DNA from: Halioglobus sp.
GTDB taxonomy: Bacteria > Pseudomonadota > Gammaproteobacteria > Pseudomonadales > Halieaceae
NCBI GenBank assembly: GCA_029287595.1
Contig: JARFQU010000044.1
Span: forward strand, 1 to 54,037
Reading direction: 5' to 3'
DNA: 54,037 nt
The notes beneath the pieces are model-generated. The model was not told the origin of the DNA, ran no database searches, and saw only the letters and a program-made list of their open reading frames with translations. This document shows positions 51,303 through 54,037 of this stretch, in pieces (position 1 is the first letter of the stretch; every line of letters begins with the position of its first letter). The position numbers and the translations under genes are program-made.

Positions 51303-53570
51303 TTAGAACGTGTAGGTCAGCTCCACGCCATAGGTGCGGGGGGCACCGAAGTAACTCGTTGTCCAGCCCACACCGCTGCCGCCGTTGGGGTCGACACGCT
51401 GGTCGACGCCGCCGAAGGGGATGGTGTTGATGCGATAGTCCTCGTCGGTCAGGTTCTGCCCCCAAAGGGCAATGAGCAGGGCGCCGTCACCCGGGAAGGG
51501 CATTTCGCTCAGTGCCAGGCGGGCATTGACCAGGGTGCGGTCGTCGATCTGGGAGGCCTCTACCTGGTCCGGGTCGATGTAGGGCACGTAGTCGTCCGTG
51601 TAGTTGGCGTCGATGTGAAAATCCCAGATGCCCCAGTCGGTGCGGGCCAAGGTCCAATCCACCCCTACAGTCAAGGTGTTTTCAGGTGCGTAAGGAACAC
51701 CTGCATCGTTTTTGTCAAACAGCGTAAAGCCCTTGGGGAACTCTTCGTAATCCGCGTCCAGGTAGCCATAGGCCAGGTTCATGCGCAGGTCCTCGGTGAT
51801 CAGCGCTACAGCCTCGACTTCGCCGCCCTTGGTTTCAAACTCGGGGACGTTGGCCACCAGCGAGGCCGCCGCCGCGCCTTCAAACACCGACAGTTGGAAG
51901 TCCTCGATTTCGTTGTAGAACGCCGCCAGGTTCAGCTGCAGGCGGCCGTTCAGCAATAGCGATTTCAGGCCGATTTCGTATGCGTCGACTTCCTCGTCGC
52001 CGTAGCCGTCCAGGAAGCGGTCCTCAGAACTCGCCTCGCCGTTAAAGCCGCCGGACTTCCAGCCCTTCGCATAGCGGGCGTAGCCGTTGATGTCATCGGT
52101 AAACGCCCAACTAACCGCGACGGTAGGCGAGGTGTTGTCGAAGGTATCGTCGGTGCTTGCCTTGAAGACGTCGTCAGGAGTCGACAGGAAGTTGCCAGGA
52201 TGATCAATGTACTGGTCCTTGTCTTCCTCGGTCCAGCGTACACCGAGGGACAGCGTCAGTCGATCATCGAACATTGCTGGGCGCCAGTCAGTCTGGCCGT
52301 AAACCGCGATGGATTCGTTGTCCAGGCCATAGCTGTTATTCAACGCAGTTTCGAGACCCGGTGGGAAGAATGCGCCGAAGAAGGTGATCGGGTTAAAAAC
52401 GTCCGCCTGTTCGTCGAAGTAGTAGACGCCAAGTACGTAGTCAAGCCGGCCCATCGACCCCGTCAACTGTAACTCCTGGGAGAAGGCCTCGTAATCCACG
52501 TCACGCGATGAGTGAAAGATATCGATCGGCGTGCCATCAATATCAAGCGTGTCGTCCCAGTCCAGTTCCCGGTAGCTGGTGATAGAGCGCAGGGCGATAT
52601 TGTCGCCAGCCCAGTTTAAGTCAAGGGCATGACCGTAGGATTCAGACTTTTCTTCGAAGGACCAGTCGTTGCTGGCCTTGTCGGCCCGTTCATCATCCTT
52701 GGTCAGGTAGGCATCCTGCAGGCCACCACTTGACAGGAAGGAGTTGAGACTTGTCTGGGTCAGCTGGCCCAGACGGGGACTGATATCCTGGTCGCTGTAG
52801 TCAAAGGTGTAGCTTGCGGCGATGGACTCGGTGATATCCCACAGCAGGGCGACCCTTGCTGCCTGTTCATCGGCATCCTGAAATTCGTCACCGGATGGCT
52901 CACTGGCTAAGAAGTTACCGAACGGGTCGGGCCTGTTGTCGGCGAAACCGTCTCGCTCCTCCTTGTAAAGGGTCACTGTGCCTTTGAGGCCCGCCCATTC
53001 GCCGGTATCCACACTGGCGCGGGTCGACCAGTAGCCCTCGTTGCCGAACTCCGCGGAGAGCTTGCCGCCGAATTCACCGCTGGGTTTGCGGGTGATCAGG
53101 TTGACCGCCCCGCCCACGGTGTTCTTGCCATACAGAGTACCCTGGGGTCCGCGCAGGACTTCCACCCGCTCCAGATCCGCCACGTTGAACACCGATCCCA
53201 GGTTCTTGCCCATGAACACACCATCCAGGTAGATGCCGACAGAGTTTTCCCAGGTGATCGCGGGATTGATCTGCGACGCGCCGCGAATAGAGATGGTGGC
53301 GGCCGTGGTGTTGGTCGGGCTGTTGACGATTTCCACATTGGGGGCGTACAGGCTGATATCGGTCACGCGAGTTATTCGTTGCCGCTCGATGGTGGCGGCA
53401 TCAAAAGCGGACACCGCGATGGGAATATCCTGGATCGACTGTTCCCGTTTCTGGGCGGTGACGATGATTTCCTCAAGCATGAGGCTGCTATCGGATTGTG
53501 CGAATACCTGGCCGCCGGTTGCCATCAATATGGCACTGGCGAGCAGGGTCCTGGCTGGTAAGGTTTTCAT
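51303..53570 (-). CDS. TonB-dependent outer-membrane receptor
   Basis: A 755-aa receptor. The signal peptide (MKTLPARTLLASAILMATGG) is followed by LEEIIVTAQKREQSIQDIP, a TonB-box region almost the same as in the receptor at 4.0-6.2 kb, then a plug domain with RGPQGTLYGKNTVGGAVNL and a barrel ending GVELTYTF. I place the start at ATG 53570 because the signal peptide begins there and GGGAG lies 9 nt upstream; a longer frame to 53753 adds 61 residues that look non-coding. It belongs to the broad group of proteobacterial receptors found with catabolic genes; the ligand is unknown. Confidence 0.94.
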   Translation of the reverse strand: MKTLPARTLLASAILMATGGQVFAQSDSSLMLEEIIVTAQKREQSIQDIPIAVSAFDAATIERQRITRVTDISLYAPNVEIVNSPTNTTAATISIRGASQINPAITWENSVGIYLDGVFMGKNLGSVFNVADLERVEVLRGPQGTLYGKNTVGGAVNLITRKPSGEFGGKLSAEFGNEGYWSTRASVDTGEWAGLKGTVTLYKEERDGFADNRPDPFGNFLASEPSGDEFQDADEQAARVALLWDITESIAASYTFDYSDQDISPRLGQLTQTSLNSFLSSGGLQDAYLTKDDERADKASNDWSFEEKSESYGHALDLNWAGDNIALRSITSYRELDWDDTLDIDGTPIDIFHSSRDVDYEAFSQELQLTGSMGRLDYVLGVYYFDEQADVFNPITFFGAFFPPGLETALNNSYGLDNESIAVYGQTDWRPAMFDDRLTLSLGVRWTEEDKDQYIDHPGNFLSTPDDVFKASTDDTFDNTSPTVAVSWAFTDDINGYARYAKGWKSGGFNGEASSEDRFLDGYGDEEVDAYEIGLKSLLLNGRLQLNLAAFYNEIEDFQLSVFEGAAAASLVANVPEFETKGGEVEAVALITEDLRMNLAYGYLDADYEEFPKGFTLFDKNDAGVPYAPENTLTVGVDWTLARTDWGIWDFHIDANYTDDYVPYIDPDQVEASQIDDRTLVNARLALSEMPFPGDGALLIALWGQNLTDEDYRINTIPFGGVDQRVDPNGGSGVGWTTSYFGAPRTYGVELTYTF

Positions 53571-54037
53571 ACTGATGGCTCCCTTGCAGTTTTTAGTCTT
53601 TGCACACCGGAGGTAGAGCAATTTTGTAGTTGTGCCCGGTATAGCGATTTTTATTTTTTCGATTGCGGTATCGTGTTCTTCAGGCTTTTGTTCGAGCCCT
53701 GACAATATACCGCTGGCGCTAGTATATGCGTTCCTGTAGACAGTTGAAGCCAAATACTACCGTCAGGAATAACTATGCAAACCATGCTGGGCACTATGTC
53801 GGTTGCCGGTTGCCAGAGGCGGTATTGGCTTTATTAAAGCCCTCGGCCAGTGATCTCAAACCGGGCCGCCTAGTCGAAAAATACTTGAAGACAATAAAAA
53901 CATACTGTATGTTCAAATCCGTTTTTTGTAACGCTGGCAGTCGCTGTACGATTGCCTTTTATATCTATACTGCAGCGGTGATTTCTGGCGACCGTTTAAC
54001 CGCCGGAAAACAGACCGATATCTAGACGAGGTACCCC
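53571..54037. other. Upstream region of the last receptor gene, to window edge
   Basis: 467 bp with no convincing gene. It contains the promoter zone of the receptor (T-rich stretch 53630-53660 on the plus strand) and a perfect palindrome at 53899-53913. A plus-strand open frame at 53726-54025 has no coding look. A gene may start just beyond the edge (GAGG at 54027). Confidence 0.6.
53899..53913. promoter_or_regulatory. Perfect 15-bp palindrome, candidate operator
   Basis: AACATACTGTATGTT has two 7-bp arms around a single central base. It is in an AT-rich stretch about 330 bp upstream of the receptor start and about 125 bp before the right window edge, so it could serve either the receptor or a gene just outside. 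It does not fit the CTG-N10-CAG spacing of LexA. Confidence 0.4.

Noticed and set aside
53899-53913. LexA box
   Set aside because: The sequence lacks the CTG-N10-CAG spacing; no SOS gene is adjacent.
53911-53920. GTTCAAATCC, like the T-arm of a tRNA
   Set aside because: No acceptor stem, D-arm or anticodon arm can be built around it; the flanks are AT-rich and overlap the palindrome.
53726-54025. Plus-strand open frame of 99 codons near the right edge
   Set aside because: Composition is non-coding, there is no ribosome site, and it covers the promoter zone of the receptor gene.

Overview
The window looks like a chromosomal segment of a GC-rich, aerobic, probably marine gammaproteobacterium. 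The block argC - coiled-coil protein - bactofilin - erpA, followed by anmK and an M23 peptidase on the other strand, has the gene order I know from Pseudomonas-like gammaproteobacteria. Three large TonB-dependent receptors, a soluble P450, a wax-ester-synthase-type acyltransferase and a Baeyer-Villiger-type flavoprotein fit heterotrophic marine lineages such as the Halieaceae/Cellvibrionales. That placement is inference from gene content; there is no rRNA, and I found no tRNA, phage, transposase or CRISPR array.

Left part (1-11.65 kb): a nucleoside-use region. On the minus strand lie a TonB-dependent receptor ended by a clear terminator, then P450 - secreted adenosine deaminase - deoD - (edge-truncated) kinase-like gene. 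Divergent from the receptor, on the plus strand, lie deoC - ALDH16-type aldehyde dehydrogenase - nupC. A plausible route is: outer-membrane import, periplasmic deamination of (deoxy)adenosine, NupC uptake, phosphorolysis by DeoD, then cleavage of deoxyribose-5-phosphate by DeoC to glyceraldehyde-3-phosphate and acetaldehyde, with the dehydrogenase oxidising the aldehyde. A near-palindrome sits in the divergent promoter region.

Middle (11.7-27.9 kb): mostly housekeeping genes. These are mrcB (PBP1b), a TPR lipoprotein, modF, a Nudix hydrolase, a minus-strand set ClC channel - hemJ - hemL - hemB - exported protein, then argC - coiled-coil membrane protein - bactofilin - erpA - DsrE-like protein, and on the minus strand M23 peptidase - anmK. 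A strong match to a type-1 IscR operator overlaps the erpA promoter and the bactofilin stop codon.

28.2-39.9 kb: a complete, tightly packed Pil-Chp-type chemosensory operon (twitching motility/surface sensing class). It comprises a PilG-like regulator, PilI/CheW, PilJ-like receptor, PilK/CheR, a ChpA-type kinase divided into two genes, another CheW and a small unknown protein. It differs from the textbook set: the receptor signalling tip departs from the usual QTN-type sequence, the regulator has Lys-Ile-Pro instead of Lys-Pro, the kinase is split with a very long acidic N-terminus, and neither pilH nor chpB is present. The leader upstream can form several RNA hairpins, two of them mutually exclusive.

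Right part (40-54 kb): an AT-rich spacer with phased repeats, two unknown small proteins, a chalcone-isomerase-like/TonB-C fusion protein, an ABC1/UbiB-type kinase, a FieF-type cation exporter, a WS/DGAT acyltransferase, and two TonB-dependent receptors flanking a Baeyer-Villiger-type monooxygenase. A 33-bp tandem repeat lies between the monooxygenase and the last receptor.
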